Assembly: GCA_963674475.2 (NCBI GenBank)
Contig: CAXXFQ010000017.1
Span: 434,001 to 498,000, forward strand
Source of the DNA: CAXXFQ01 sp963674475
GTDB taxonomy: Bacteria > Planctomycetota > Planctomycetia > Pirellulales > Thermoguttaceae
Direction: 5' to 3'
DNA: 64,000 nt
Made by a program: the position numbers and the translations under genes. The notes under the pieces were generated by a model that worked only from the letters and a program-made list of their open reading frames with translations, made no database searches and was not told the DNA's origin. Below are positions 37,842-47,983 of this stretch, piece after piece; position 1 is the stretch's first letter; each line of letters opens with the position of its first letter.

Positions 37842-39278
37842 ATGCATAAAACGTTTCGGAGTAGTTCTTTCGGTTTGCATGCTTGTGCCCTCTCTTTGTG
37901 GGGATTCCTTTCGATCGCTCTGCTCGGAGAGGTGACCGCGTTTGCCCAGAATCCGAATCCGGAAGCAGCCGATTTCGGGCGAGGGGCTCCCCCAATCGCC
38001 GCGGAGCTGGAAGTGGACGAAGAGGATGAGGGGACTGGATCCGATCCTTCGGACGCGTCGGCCCCTTTGCCCAATAAGAAAACGTATCGACAGCTCCCGG
38101 TCGATCAGGGTTTGCGATCGCAACGAACGAAGATCAGCAACATGTTGCGCGACGGGATTCCGGCCGGGCAAGAGGCGGCCTTCGATGATTACTACAGAAA
38201 ATACGCCTTTGCGCTGTGGACCGATCCGAGTCAATTCCCCAGTTTACCCTCGTTGCGCAAGGCGTTGCGTAACGAACTTTATACGGCCGGAGGTGGTGCA
38301 ATTTACGATCATCTCAATCAGCTTGCACTCGATCAGCTTGGGGCGATGGCCAAGTCGGACGAATTCCATCCGGCGGTTCGTTTTAACGCTCTTTTGGCGA
38401 TCGGGGATCTAAATGTGGCGAACCCTGCGATGGGCGAAATGTCGAAGCCGCTTCCGGCGGCGCGTGAGGTCTTGTTGCCGGTTTTTGAAGACGAGCAGAT
38501 GAGCGATACGGTGAAGATCGGCGCGTTGCTTGGACTTTTGCGTCATGTGAAATTGGGGGTCGACGAGGAAGCGGCCCGAGAACGGATTGCGTCCGATATG
38601 TTGAAGTTGGCCTCGGCCACGGAAGCGATGCCGGGGCGATCGGTCGAGGGGCATTCTTGGATGCGAATTCGAGCGATCGAGGCTCTTGGAGCTTTGCCGT
38701 CGGAGGTTCAGCCCCAGGCGACCGCCAAAACACTTCTGGAGGTTTGCAAGGAGACCGACGCTCCCTTTTCGATTCGAGCGGCGGCCGTCGAAGCGTTGGG
38801 TCGGCGAACTTGGACCGAAGAAAGTGGGCTGCTTCCGGTTGAGGCGGCCAAGTCGCTTGGCCAATTGGCGGTCGACGCCGTTGGGGCCGAAATTGATGCG
38901 TGTGAGCAGAACGCGGAGCGGACCCTTGATCCCCGCTTGCTCAAAAGTGTTTTGGTATCGGTCCAGGAAGGGCTTGGCGTTTCCCGGCGTGAAGGAGAGG
39001 CGGCCCGCGGTCTTTTCAGTTTGGAGGCCGAAGCGAAGGTGAAAAATTACTTGAAGTCGCTCAATGGCCCGTTGGAAAGCTGGAACAAAATTCTGGACAA
39101 CAAGGAATTGCTGGTTGACGAAGACTCGAATTCGGGCGACCGACGCGGGGCGAGGCGAGACGGCTTGGGCGGTCGGGATCGTACGCGCAAAGAGTCGCCT
39201 GCGAAACAAGCTTCGGATGCGGCAGTTGGCCAGTTGAAGCAAGCGTTGAAAAGCTATCAAAAACTTCTCCAACAGTAA
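37842..39278 (+). CDS. Exported HEAT-like repeat protein
   Basis: A 478-residue protein with a signal peptide (SSSFGLHACALSLWGFLSIA, ending at TAFAQ near residue 35). An acidic linker follows (AELEVDEEDEGTGSD), then helical repeats of HEAT type, e.g. RFNALLAIGDLN, VKIGALLGLLRHVKL, RIRAIEALGALPSE and IRAAAVEALGRRTW. The tail is Arg/Gly-rich and ends in a helix (QLKQALKSYQKLLQQ). AAGGA precedes the ATG at 37842. It is followed by a second HEAT protein on the same strand. It probably acts outside the cytoplasm; the partner is unknown. Confidence 0.8.
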   Translation: MHKTFRSSSFGLHACALSLWGFLSIALLGEVTAFAQNPNPEAADFGRGAPPIAAELEVDEEDEGTGSDPSDASAPLPNKKTYRQLPVDQGLRSQRTKISNMLRDGIPAGQEAAFDDYYRKYAFALWTDPSQFPSLPSLRKALRNELYTAGGGAIYDHLNQLALDQLGAMAKSDEFHPAVRFNALLAIGDLNVANPAMGEMSKPLPAAREVLLPVFEDEQMSDTVKIGALLGLLRHVKLGVDEEAARERIASDMLKLASATEAMPGRSVEGHSWMRIRAIEALGALPSEVQPQATAKTLLEVCKETDAPFSIRAAAVEALGRRTWTEESGLLPVEAAKSLGQLAVDAVGAEIDACEQNAERTLDPRLLKSVLVSVQEGLGVSRREGEAARGLFSLEAEAKVKNYLKSLNGPLESWNKILDNKELLVDEDSNSGDRRGARRDGLGGRDRTRKESPAKQASDAAVGQLKQALKSYQKLLQQ

Positions 39279-39433
39279 AACGAAGTCGGTTTTCGTAAAA
39301 GCAGGGAAGCTTTTGGGGAGGGGCCGTCAAGGCGTTTTATAAATACTGTTTGCAGTCGAAATCGGAATTTTTGGAGGTCTTTTTTTACCTTCTTCCACCT
39401 CGGCCCCCCCAGTCCCAAGGAAGGGAAATTTGC

Positions 39434-42058
39434 GTGCGTGGCTTTTTCATGCTGATCCTGATAGGTGCCTTGGCAGGATGCCGTAGTGGCGGTTTTCTGT
39501 TCGAGACGACGTCGGCACTTGAAGAACCGGCCAAATCCGAAGCCGGACGGGCTACCGTAGCCGAGCGAGAGGCGGAGGTGGATGTCTCGACAGACGTACC
39601 GGCAGACGTACGGGCAGCGCAAGAGTCGGAAGCGGATACTTCTTCGACCGCTTTTGGACAGGCCGAGGTAATGGAAATTTTGGCCAAGGCCGAGTGGGGA
39701 CGATCGGTGGCCCCCTATTGGAATCAAGATGCGCAAAGTGATTCGATCGACGTTTTGTCCCTGACTGAGGACTCTGACGAAGCAAGCGAGGATTTTGCTT
39801 GGCGGTGGTCGAACGCTCAGATCGATCAGCTTCTCTTAAAGCCGAAAAAATATCATCCGGCGTTTTTGACCGCGCTGAGCAAAGAAGATCCCGTTCTGGC
39901 GACCAACGGGGCGATCGGTTTGGTTCGGTTGGGGGACCGTTCGGGTGAGGCGATTTTACGGCAGGCGGTCGAGTCTCCCAGTTTAACGATGCCGCAGCGT
40001 CAAGCGGCGCTCGAGGCGTTCGGTTCGCTTGACGGTTCGGCCGGGACGCTTCGGGAGTGGATTGATCTTTACGGCGATTTCCCCGGCAAAGTGAGTGCGC
40101 GTCTCGTCGAGATTCACGTGGAATCGCTCGAGTCGCTTCAACGTCACGTGGACCCGGTCGACGAACCCCGTTTTGCCCGTTCCCTGTTGAGCCGAAGTCG
40201 AAAGGTCCGTCTGGCGGCGATTCGCGCTTATGCCGAGAGCAATGGCGAATCGTTGCCCAATCGGCTTCTCGATCTGGCCGGAGATTCCGATCCGGCGACG
40301 CGAATCGAGGTCTATCGAACCCTGGGGAAGCGGAAGCCGGAAAAGGCGATTTCGCTGTTGGTGGAAGGGTCGCGGGATGTCGATTTAAACGCGCGGCTAG
40401 AGGCCCTTCACGGCTTGGGCCAAGTGGGCACTCCGGTGGCGAAGGAGGCCCTCGAAAAATCGCTGGACGATCGGTCGGAACTTGTTCGGGCCGTGGCGTT
40501 GGCTTCGATGGCCCGACTTGGGGAATCAAGGCGGGTTTTCGCGGCCGTTTCCGATTCGTCCTGGCGTGTCCGACAAGTGGTTGCCCGGACGCTGGCCGAG
40601 TATCCGGCGCAGGAAAACCTTGAGGTCGCTCGCGCCTTGTTGGACGATCGCAGCCCGCAGGTTCAGCAGGATCTTTTGACGTCGCTCGATCAGTGGCCGC
40701 TTGCCTTGGCCGGTCCGATTTTGTTGGACGCCTTGAAGAAAGATGGACTTTTGGTCCGTCAGATCGCGGCTGACAAATTGGCGGCCCGTTGGACGAAGGC
40801 CGAGACGTTTGCCGTTCGCGCTGGTCACGCGGCTCGTCAAAAGGCGGTCGACCGGTTGCGGCAAGAGTTTGAAACGGAATTCGGTCGCCTGGAGACGGAA
40901 TCGACTGTGAAAAAGGATTCGGAACAAGCGGTTTCTCCCGAGCAAATCGCGTTGGGGCGTCGGCAGTTGGCGATTCTTCAAGATCCCCGTCGCGCGTCGG
41001 CCGACCAAGCGCAGGCCAAGCGGGCCCTGTTGGCGTGGGGTGCCGATCTGGTTGGGGTTTTGACCGCCGTGGCGGTGGAAGAAAATCGGCTGATTCCGGA
41101 GTCGGTCTTTGTCGAGCTGTTGCCAAAAGTCGATCCGGTCTTTGTCGAACTCGAGACGCTTCGGGTAGGCACGATTCGAGAACGTCGCGCGGCGGCCGAT
41201 CGTTTGGCCGCGGCCAGTCGGGAAAAAACACTCGGGCGGCTGGCCCTGGTTCATCTGGAATCGATCATGCTTGAGGAGACCGATCAGCTGCTTTGGCGAA
41301 GCGTTTTGATCGCGGTTGCCGATTCGGAGTCGGACGAGGCGGTACGTTTGGCGCAGATTGCGGTCGGAAATCGTTCGCCGGAGATTCGACGACGGGCCTG
41401 TGGTTATTTGGGGGCCCATCCGCGGCCCGTGCATGTCGACGTGCTTTTGCCGGCTTTGGAGGATGAGGACCCGTCGGTCGTCTTGGCGGCGGTCGAGGCG
41501 ATTGGTCTGATTGGGAAAATGGACGACACGGCCCCGTTGCACCGGTTGTTGCGCACCGCCGGGGAATCGTTGCGGGTCGAGGTGGGACGCGTCCTTTGTC
41601 TGTGTGGAGACGACGAGGGGGGCGAGGTGCTTAAACGGTTGGCCCACAGCCGGGACGTGAATGTCCGGAAGCGGGTGGCTCAGGTGATGGGCCCGCTTGG
41701 CGACAAACGGTTTGCGGTGAAACTGGTTTCGATGTTGGACGACCACAGTGGGGTTCGGAAGGCCGCGTTGGTTTCGCTTCGAAATATCGTCGGCTATGTT
41801 CCCAACGGTGTCGACGGGAAGCCGCCGCGATCGATCAGTGAGGAGGTCCGAAGCTGGCGGCATTGGCTCGATCAAAAGGGGAATGCGTCGGAAGCAATAG
41901 TTGACGTTGAAACAGCCGGAAAAACAGAAACGGCGATGTCGGCCGCGCCGGTTCCGGTGGACGAGGTTTCCGAGGGCAAGGCCGTTGAGGTAGATACTTC
42001 CGAGATGGAGATCACCGACGAGCGTGTCCAAGAACTTTTACTACGGACGTTGCGTTGA
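39434..42058 (+). CDS. HEAT-repeat lipoprotein
   Basis: An 874-residue protein. The signal RGFFMLILIGALAGC ends in a lipobox (LAGC, Cys at residue 15), so it should be lipid-anchored. The GTG at 39434 is the best start: AGGAAGGG sits about eight bases upstream and the signal peptide then has normal length. An acidic stretch is followed by many HEAT-like helix pairs, e.g. RLAAIRAYAESNGE, ARLEALHGLGQVGTP, VRAVALASMARLGES, VVLAAVEAIGLIGKM and VRKRVAQVMGPLGDKR. Such repeats form curved protein-binding surfaces. It lies 155 bases after the first HEAT gene and 88 before the dehydrogenase gene. Confidence 0.82.
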   Translation: MRGFFMLILIGALAGCRSGGFLFETTSALEEPAKSEAGRATVAEREAEVDVSTDVPADVRAAQESEADTSSTAFGQAEVMEILAKAEWGRSVAPYWNQDAQSDSIDVLSLTEDSDEASEDFAWRWSNAQIDQLLLKPKKYHPAFLTALSKEDPVLATNGAIGLVRLGDRSGEAILRQAVESPSLTMPQRQAALEAFGSLDGSAGTLREWIDLYGDFPGKVSARLVEIHVESLESLQRHVDPVDEPRFARSLLSRSRKVRLAAIRAYAESNGESLPNRLLDLAGDSDPATRIEVYRTLGKRKPEKAISLLVEGSRDVDLNARLEALHGLGQVGTPVAKEALEKSLDDRSELVRAVALASMARLGESRRVFAAVSDSSWRVRQVVARTLAEYPAQENLEVARALLDDRSPQVQQDLLTSLDQWPLALAGPILLDALKKDGLLVRQIAADKLAARWTKAETFAVRAGHAARQKAVDRLRQEFETEFGRLETESTVKKDSEQAVSPEQIALGRRQLAILQDPRRASADQAQAKRALLAWGADLVGVLTAVAVEENRLIPESVFVELLPKVDPVFVELETLRVGTIRERRAAADRLAAASREKTLGRLALVHLESIMLEETDQLLWRSVLIAVADSESDEAVRLAQIAVGNRSPEIRRRACGYLGAHPRPVHVDVLLPALEDEDPSVVLAAVEAIGLIGKMDDTAPLHRLLRTAGESLRVEVGRVLCLCGDDEGGEVLKRLAHSRDVNVRKRVAQVMGPLGDKRFAVKLVSMLDDHSGVRKAALVSLRNIVGYVPNGVDGKPPRSISEEVRSWRHWLDQKGNASEAIVDVETAGKTETAMSAAPVPVDEVSEGKAVEVDTSEMEITDERVQELLLRTLR

Positions 42059-42146
42059 GTTTTTTCTACACCGGAGTGGAAATGGATTTGCCCGCCGTCG
42101 CCCGCCTTTGCCTACTTTTTTTTCTTTATCCAAGAGTTTGGGTTCT

Positions 42147-43373
42147 ATGATACCGACCAACGATTATCCCTTCCACGTTCAAAAACTTCTCGAAAACCAT
42201 CGGCGTCGGATCGACGGCCGTCTTGCGGATTTCTCGGGCGAGCGGATCGGCACTTTGGGAATTGTCGGAGCCGGGTTAATGGGGCAGGCCATCGCGCGAG
42301 CAGCGCTTGCGCAGGGGATCGAAGTGGTTCTCAATGACGTCGATTCGGCGCGAGTGGAGACAGTTCGACGCGAGTTGGCCCAGCGGTTCGAGTCGTCGTT
42401 GGTTCGGGTGACTGCCGATCCGACTGTTTTGGGGGAGGCCGATCTGGTTCTCGAGTCGGTCATTGAGTCGATCAATATCAAGCGGAAGGTGTATCGGTGG
42501 CTGGAGCCGCATCTTGGCCCGGGAACGATTTTGGCGACCAACACCTCAACCATTCCGGTCGGCCGTCTGGCCTCGGAGTTGGACTGTGCCGAGCGATTTT
42601 GCGGTGTGCACTTTTTTCATCCGGTTGCCCGACGCCCTTTGGTCGAGGTGATCCCCGGCGACCGGACGAGTCGGGATACCCTCGGGCGAGTTGTCGGTTT
42701 GGTTCGGACGATCGAAAAATACCCGCTTTGGGTGGGGGACTGGCCCGGCTTTGTGGTGAATCGGCTCTTGCATCCGTACCTGACCGAGGCGATGGCCCTT
42801 TTGCTCGAAGGGGTCGCCCCGGAGCGGATCGATCGCGTGGCGGTCGCGGCCGGGATGGACAAAGGGCCCCTTCGGCTGGCAGACGAAATCGGTTTGGATA
42901 CGGTCCTTGACGGCGGTCGGGTTCTGCTGGAGGCGTATGGGGCGCGGATTCAGCCCTCGCCGCTTTTGATCGGGCTCTATAAGAGTGGCCAACTCGGGGT
43001 GAAATCCGGCGCCGGTTTTTATCGTTATCCGCAAGGGGCGGAAACAACGGCTCCCACGCTCGACCCGACGACGGCTGAGCGGATCGCGTTTTGGCGTCGG
43101 GAGGTCAAAACCTACTCGGACGAGGCGATTTGCGCCCGACTTTGGCTGGGCATGCTTTTGGAGGGGGTGCGTTTATTGGACGAGGCAGTGGTCGGCTCGC
43201 CGGAAGAAATCGACCTGGCCGTTTTGTTCGGATTGGGGTTTCCGCTTGCGATTGGCGGTCTTTTTGCCTGGGCCGCTTCGATTGGATGGGAAGGAATTAT
43301 CGCTCGTGCCGAGGTGGCCGGTCAGGAAAAAGCGGTTTTTGAAATGGAAGAGAGCTTAAAACGCTACTTGTAA
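42147..43373 (+). CDS. 3-hydroxyacyl-CoA dehydrogenase family protein
   Basis: A 408-residue NAD-dependent dehydrogenase of the FadB/HBDH type. The Rossmann motif GIVGAGLMGQAIARA begins near residue 37, the substrate loop reads ATNTSTIPVGRLA, and the catalytic His lies in CGVHFFHPVARRPLVEV. The C-terminal domain is complete (GFVVNRLLHPYLTEAMALL, GPLRLADEIGLDTVLD, KSGAGFYRY), plus about 90 further residues that look like a second, partial copy of that domain, as in the dehydrogenase part of multifunctional beta-oxidation proteins. No hydratase domain is attached. It probably oxidises 3-hydroxyacyl-CoA; the chain length cannot be told. Its link to the HEAT genes upstream may be accidental. Confidence 0.88.
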   Translation: MIPTNDYPFHVQKLLENHRRRIDGRLADFSGERIGTLGIVGAGLMGQAIARAALAQGIEVVLNDVDSARVETVRRELAQRFESSLVRVTADPTVLGEADLVLESVIESINIKRKVYRWLEPHLGPGTILATNTSTIPVGRLASELDCAERFCGVHFFHPVARRPLVEVIPGDRTSRDTLGRVVGLVRTIEKYPLWVGDWPGFVVNRLLHPYLTEAMALLLEGVAPERIDRVAVAAGMDKGPLRLADEIGLDTVLDGGRVLLEAYGARIQPSPLLIGLYKSGQLGVKSGAGFYRYPQGAETTAPTLDPTTAERIAFWRREVKTYSDEAICARLWLGMLLEGVRLLDEAVVGSPEEIDLAVLFGLGFPLAIGGLFAWAASIGWEGIIARAEVAGQEKAVFEMEESLKRYL

Positions 43374-44226
43374 GGTTTCTGTTGGGGCCGGTTTCGATTT
43401 TTTCTCTTTTGCGGCCCGCTTTTCCGTTTCCGAAACGCTTATATGGACTTGGGATGGCTCTGGTTGAGACGAGACGTTTTGGCCATTCTTGTCCTCTTTG
43501 GGCAATCTTGTTTTCCGACGCTTTTCCCCCATTGCGTCGTGATTGAATTCGCGTTAGATTGAGTGTTTCCATCATAGTCGCCGCCGGGACACTAGATCAG
43601 ATGGTTCCGCGTCACGTAAGAGAAGGGCTCGCCGGACTTTGACGGGAACTCTCATTCTGAGGGTTCTGCAAGAGTAATGCTTGGCTTTTCTGCTTATGCG
43701 ACCTTCCATAAATCCGATCACCTGACGGGACCGTTTTATTATACCAATTCCAACTTGTCGGCTGCGTCTCGGCCACCTGTTTACAGGCTGTTATCGCACG
43801 AGAGAACGCGCAACCAAGTTGGAACGCGTATTACGGACCGATTGGAACACCCAAGGTGAGGTTTGGAGCTATAGTTGCTTCGGGGTAGCAGCCCGACTCG
43901 ATTTGCCGCGCAATGGCAATTCGATTTTTTCGGAGGAGGAGAGCTGCGCACTCAAGAAGCTTTCTTCCTCGATCCTTCTCGTCGACCCTTTCTTTTTTTA
44001 GTAAATGAAGCCCGACGAGAAGTCACGCCGACTGCATCCCTTTTTTTGTGGCACGGTTTGTATCAGCGATCGAGTTTTCCCTTAGGGGGTGACGCGGTCT
44101 TTCTTCATATTACCCTTATTGATTTTCCCAAAAATATTGGATTGCCGCCCCGGTTCTCTTTGAAAGATTGCACAAGCGATTGTCGTAGTTTCCCGGTTTT
44201 TACGCGGCCAGAGGAGTTTTATTATC
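43374..44226. other. Intergenic stretch, nothing recognised
   Basis: About 850 bases. Open frames here (up to about 125 codons, one running into the next gene in another frame) have no family likeness. I see no strong hairpin. The ribosome site AGAGGAG of the next gene is at its end. Confidence 0.5.
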
Positions 44227-46368
44227 ATGTCGGAATGTGCTTGCGATTGTAGTAAGTTGGATGGGGTTTTTAAACCGAGATCGATCGCGGTGGTCGGCGC
44301 TTCGACCAGACCGGGAACGGCCGGAAACGATATTTTTCGTAATCTTTTGATGTCCGGTTTTCAGGGCGCCGTCTATCCGGTGAATCCGAAAAGCCATCAC
44401 GTGCTAGGCGTTCACGCGTTTGCCAGCTTGTCGGACATTCCGGGCGAAGTCGACCTCGTGGTGGTTATCGTCCCGTCGAAGGTCGTCCTGAATGTGGTTG
44501 ATGAAGCGGTTGCCAAGGGAGTCAAGGGATTTGTCGTCATCTCGGCCGGTTTCAAGGAAACGGGCAAAGAAGGCGCCAAACTCGAAAAGCAACTGGCCGC
44601 GAAAGTTCAGGAAGCCGGCATTCCGCTGATCGGCCCGAATTGCCTCGGGATCATCAATACCGATACGAAGATCAGCATGAACGCCGCGTTTGGGCGGAAG
44701 ATGCCCAAGCCGGGCAACTTGGCCTTCATCTCTCAGAGTGGAGCCCTTTGCACTTCGGTACTCGACTACGCTGAGGCCCGTGGTATGGGTTTCAGTAAGT
44801 TTGTCAGCTTCGGCAATAAGGCCGACGTCAATGAAATCGATCTTCTGCAATACCTGGCCCAAGACGATAAAACGTCGGTCATCGCGATGTATCTGGAAGA
44901 CGTTACCGACGGTCCCCGATTCATGAAGGCCGTTCGGGACATTTTTTGGAAGACCGGCAAGCCGATGCTCTGTCTGAAGTCGGGTCGTTCGGCCGAAGGG
45001 GCCAAAGCGGTCAGTAGCCACACCGGATCGTTGGCCGGTTCTGACAAGGTCTACGACGCCCTGTTGATCCAAAGTGGTGTGCAGCGGGTCGAAACGATCG
45101 CCGAGTTGTTCGACTACGCCGCCCTTTACACCAAGCAGCCGATGCCCAAGGGGGACCGGGTGGCGATCATCACCAACGCCGGTGGCCCGGGGATCATGGC
45201 GACCGACGCGGCGATTCGCAATGGTTTGAAATTGGCCGAGATCAGCGATCTGACCAAAAACAAGCTCCGAACGTCGTTGCCCGCTGCCGCCGCGTTGAAC
45301 AACCCGGTCGACGTGATCGGCGACGCTCGCAGCGATCGTTATGAAGCGGCGGTTCGCACCGTCTTGGAAGACGAAGGGGTCGACATGGGGCTGGTCATCT
45401 TGACCCCGCAGTCGATGACCGATATCGAGGAAATTGCCCGCGCGATTCCGCCGTCGGTCGAAGGGATCAATAAGCCGGTCGTCAGCTCGTTCATGGGAGT
45501 CAAGGACGTGGCTGAAGGGGTCGAGATTTTGGGCAAAGGCGGCATCCCGAACTACGCCTTCCCCGAAGACGCGATCAAGAGTTTGTCGGCTGCCCATCGG
45601 TTGGTCAGCCTCCGCGAAGTTCCCGATCGGGAGGAAGTCGATCTCGAAGGTCTCGAAGTCGAAAAGGCCAAGAGCTTCATCACCGAGCAACTCGGCGACG
45701 CCGACGAAAAGTACTTGAGTCAAGCCGAATGTCGTCCATTGTTCGAATTTTACGGTTTGCCGCTTTTGAAGAGCGAGACGGTCAACTCGGCCGACGAAGC
45801 AGCCAAGGTTGCCGCTGACTGGGGCAAGCCGGTCGTCATGAAGGTCATGTCCAGCGATGTCAAACACAAGTTCGACGCCGGTGGGGTCCTTTTGAATATC
45901 GAAGGCGCCGACGCCGCGCGGGACGGATACAATCAGATCTACGCCAACGTCGAAAAGGCGGTTCCCGGCGCGAAGATCGATAGTATCCTGGTCGAAGAGA
46001 TGGCTCAAAAGGGAGTCGAGGTTATTCTCGGTTCGAGCCGTAACCCGGGCTTCGGTCCGTTGATGATGTTCGGGCTTGGCGGGACGCTGGTCGAGGTTCT
46101 CAAGGACGTCACCTTCCGCTTGGCGCCGATGTGGAAAGTCTCGGCCGAAAAGATGGTCCGCGAGATCAAAGCGTTTGCGGTGCTTGACGGGTTCCGAGGC
46201 ACGCCGAAGGCCGATCTCGATTCGATTATCGATACCCTTCTGCGGCTTTCCGCTTTGGTCTGCAATCACCCCGAAGTGGCCGAGCTGGACATCAACCCGC
46301 TGATCGTCCACCCGGTTGGCGAAGGCAGCTCGGTGGCCGATAGCCGCGTGATGTTGCGGAAGCAGTAA
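44227..46368 (+). CDS. ADP-forming acetate/acyl-CoA ligase, alpha-beta fusion
   Basis: A 713-residue member of the NDP-forming acyl-CoA synthetase family, which makes acyl-CoA from acid, CoA and ATP, or ATP from acyl-CoA. The alpha part has the CoA-binding fold (SIAVVGASTRPGTAGNDIF, residues 19-37), PLIGPNCLGI, ISQSGALCTSVLDYA and the phosphohistidine His265 in SSHTGSLAGSD. The beta part is an ATP-grasp domain from about residue 490, with KPVVMKVMSSDVKHKFDAGG and ELDINPLIVHP. An N-terminal Cys-rich tip (SECACDCSK) is unusual. The start is fixed by AGAGGAG upstream. A strong terminator follows. Confidence 0.92.
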   Translation: MSECACDCSKLDGVFKPRSIAVVGASTRPGTAGNDIFRNLLMSGFQGAVYPVNPKSHHVLGVHAFASLSDIPGEVDLVVVIVPSKVVLNVVDEAVAKGVKGFVVISAGFKETGKEGAKLEKQLAAKVQEAGIPLIGPNCLGIINTDTKISMNAAFGRKMPKPGNLAFISQSGALCTSVLDYAEARGMGFSKFVSFGNKADVNEIDLLQYLAQDDKTSVIAMYLEDVTDGPRFMKAVRDIFWKTGKPMLCLKSGRSAEGAKAVSSHTGSLAGSDKVYDALLIQSGVQRVETIAELFDYAALYTKQPMPKGDRVAIITNAGGPGIMATDAAIRNGLKLAEISDLTKNKLRTSLPAAAALNNPVDVIGDARSDRYEAAVRTVLEDEGVDMGLVILTPQSMTDIEEIARAIPPSVEGINKPVVSSFMGVKDVAEGVEILGKGGIPNYAFPEDAIKSLSAAHRLVSLREVPDREEVDLEGLEVEKAKSFITEQLGDADEKYLSQAECRPLFEFYGLPLLKSETVNSADEAAKVAADWGKPVVMKVMSSDVKHKFDAGGVLLNIEGADAARDGYNQIYANVEKAVPGAKIDSILVEEMAQKGVEVILGSSRNPGFGPLMMFGLGGTLVEVLKDVTFRLAPMWKVSAEKMVREIKAFAVLDGFRGTPKADLDSIIDTLLRLSALVCNHPEVAELDINPLIVHPVGEGSSVADSRVMLRKQ

Positions 46369-46398
46369 AAGGCCAAGAGCCATTAGAAAAAAGTTTTC

Positions 46399-46438
46399 GG
46401 ACGCGACTCTATCTCTCGATGGGGTCGCGTCCTTTTTT
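46399..46438 (+). terminator. Rho-independent terminator of the acyl-CoA ligase gene
   Basis: GGACGCGAC (46399-46407) pairs with GTCGCGTCC (46424-46432), followed by six Ts. It lies 30 bases past the stop codon, between convergent genes. Confidence 0.9.
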
Positions 46439-46507
46439 CTTGGGGACGCAGGGAAATCGTCACACCGAAGTTGAAGGCGTTTTGACAGCCCGTTTTTTCA
46501 CAGACAG

Positions 46508-47983
46508 TTAGAACGTGACTTGGAATCGGGTTTCGAAGATGTTCAGGTCGCCTTCACCCAGGCTGTCCCAGGTTTGGCTGTAGACATAGTTGAACATGAT
46601 CCGAGCGTACGGGTTGAGGTACCAGTTGACGCCGCACGTGTGATCGCCGACTCGGCCGCCCGCAACGTCGAGGCTCGTCAGATCGAGATAGGAGTATCGG
46701 TATGCCAGCTCCCAGGCCCCCAGTCCCGTACAAATGTTGCCGTTTTCCGTTCGAACGCGGAAGAAGTTTTCATGCGGAACGACTCGACCGAACGCCCCGG
46801 CCGATTTTTTGTAAGGTCGGTGTTCGCCGGTGAGGAAATAACTTACCTGGCCGTAACAGCCGTTGAACGAGAGGTCGCGTTGATTGCCCGATTGTCGGAC
46901 AAACGCCCCGAACCATTCCGATTGAACGGAGAACGACCCATGAACCAATGCCGCTTCGGCGCCCAGAACATGATAGGCCGGGATGTCGTTTAAATTGCCC
47001 GTATCGACGACCCGTTCGGCAAAGTACGCTTCCGGTCGGGCACGGAATCGGACCGAGTCCCAGACTCCTCCGCCACGATTGGACACGTCGCGATAGCTGT
47101 AACCGAGTCCGGTATGCAGCAGTCCGCGGCCATTGCTGGCTTCATCGTACCAAGGGAGAAAAGTACCCCGCATGGTTATCGCCATGCCGCCGGATTCGAC
47201 CGATTCGAATCGTCGCCCCTCGTCTTGGGTTCTTCTCGAGAAACCGCCAATCGCCCAGGTTCCACGCTCGTCGGCCCAGGTGTCGAAGGCCATGACGCCC
47301 AGATTTCGATTTGGAACGAACGTCTCAGTTCCCAATGATCGTTCCATTAAGGTGAAGTTGTCGCTGCTTTCAATATGTTCCAAGCTGAACGGTTCTTTGA
47401 GATGGCCGACGCGGACATGGCCCAAATACGGAAGCTCTTTAAAGGTGATATAGACGTCTTTGTAGCGGACTTCCGGTCCGATGTTGGCGAAATCGAATGC
47501 AATTTTATAGTCGATCACATGGAACATCTCGCCGAACGCCTTCAAACGCGCACGACGAAATCCAACCGCGTCGTGTTGCTTGGCTTGAAGCTCGGAGATG
47601 TCGTCTTGAATGAAAGCGTTCGTATCGAGGTGGATTCGACCGCCGACTTTCACCGACGGTTTTGACGCCGCCTTTTTGGCCTTGGCATCCTCTTTGGCTT
47701 TGATTTTCTTGAGTTGCGTTTCAAGTTCTTTGACCCGTGTTTCTAACGACGTGTCGGAGGACTCGTAAGAAACCAAGGAGGCGGGCAGCCGTTTCAGAAT
47801 TGCCCCAGAGGTTTCGTGGGTGGGCTGATAAAAGCCAGATTGAGAAGCGGGGGCGGCGGTTCCAATCGGGTTCGAATTTTCTAGATAAAAAGTCGGGGCC
47901 GTGTTTTGAGCAAAGACCTGCGCAGCTCCGAAAGTAAGTGTCACGAGAATCAGCGGTAGTCGATTCCATTGCGACTGAACCAT
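46508..47983 (-). CDS. OprP/OprO-type outer-membrane porin
   Basis: A 491-residue beta-barrel protein. The signal peptide (RLPLILVTLTFGAAQVFAQ) ends near residue 26. A coiled coil near residues 70-105 (SLETRVKELETQLKKIKAKE) precedes the barrel, a layout common in phosphate-selective-type porins. The barrel part shows alternating strands such as FRRARLKAFGEMFHVIDYKI, VRVGHLKEPFSLEHIESS and the terminal strand ending in Phe (FETRFQVTF), the signal for outer-membrane assembly. The ATG at 47983 follows AAGGAGG. The family includes phosphate and polyphosphate channels, but selectivity here is not readable, and I see no obvious Pho-type operator upstream. Confidence 0.88.
   Translation of the reverse strand: MVQSQWNRLPLILVTLTFGAAQVFAQNTAPTFYLENSNPIGTAAPASQSGFYQPTHETSGAILKRLPASLVSYESSDTSLETRVKELETQLKKIKAKEDAKAKKAASKPSVKVGGRIHLDTNAFIQDDISELQAKQHDAVGFRRARLKAFGEMFHVIDYKIAFDFANIGPEVRYKDVYITFKELPYLGHVRVGHLKEPFSLEHIESSDNFTLMERSLGTETFVPNRNLGVMAFDTWADERGTWAIGGFSRRTQDEGRRFESVESGGMAITMRGTFLPWYDEASNGRGLLHTGLGYSYRDVSNRGGGVWDSVRFRARPEAYFAERVVDTGNLNDIPAYHVLGAEAALVHGSFSVQSEWFGAFVRQSGNQRDLSFNGCYGQVSYFLTGEHRPYKKSAGAFGRVVPHENFFRVRTENGNICTGLGAWELAYRYSYLDLTSLDVAGGRVGDHTCGVNWYLNPYARIMFNYVYSQTWDSLGEGDLNIFETRFQVTF

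Noticed and set aside
43380..44252. Small genes in the 850-base gap before the acyl-CoA ligase
   Set aside because: The frames are short, lack ribosome sites and family likeness, and one overlaps the true gene out of frame.
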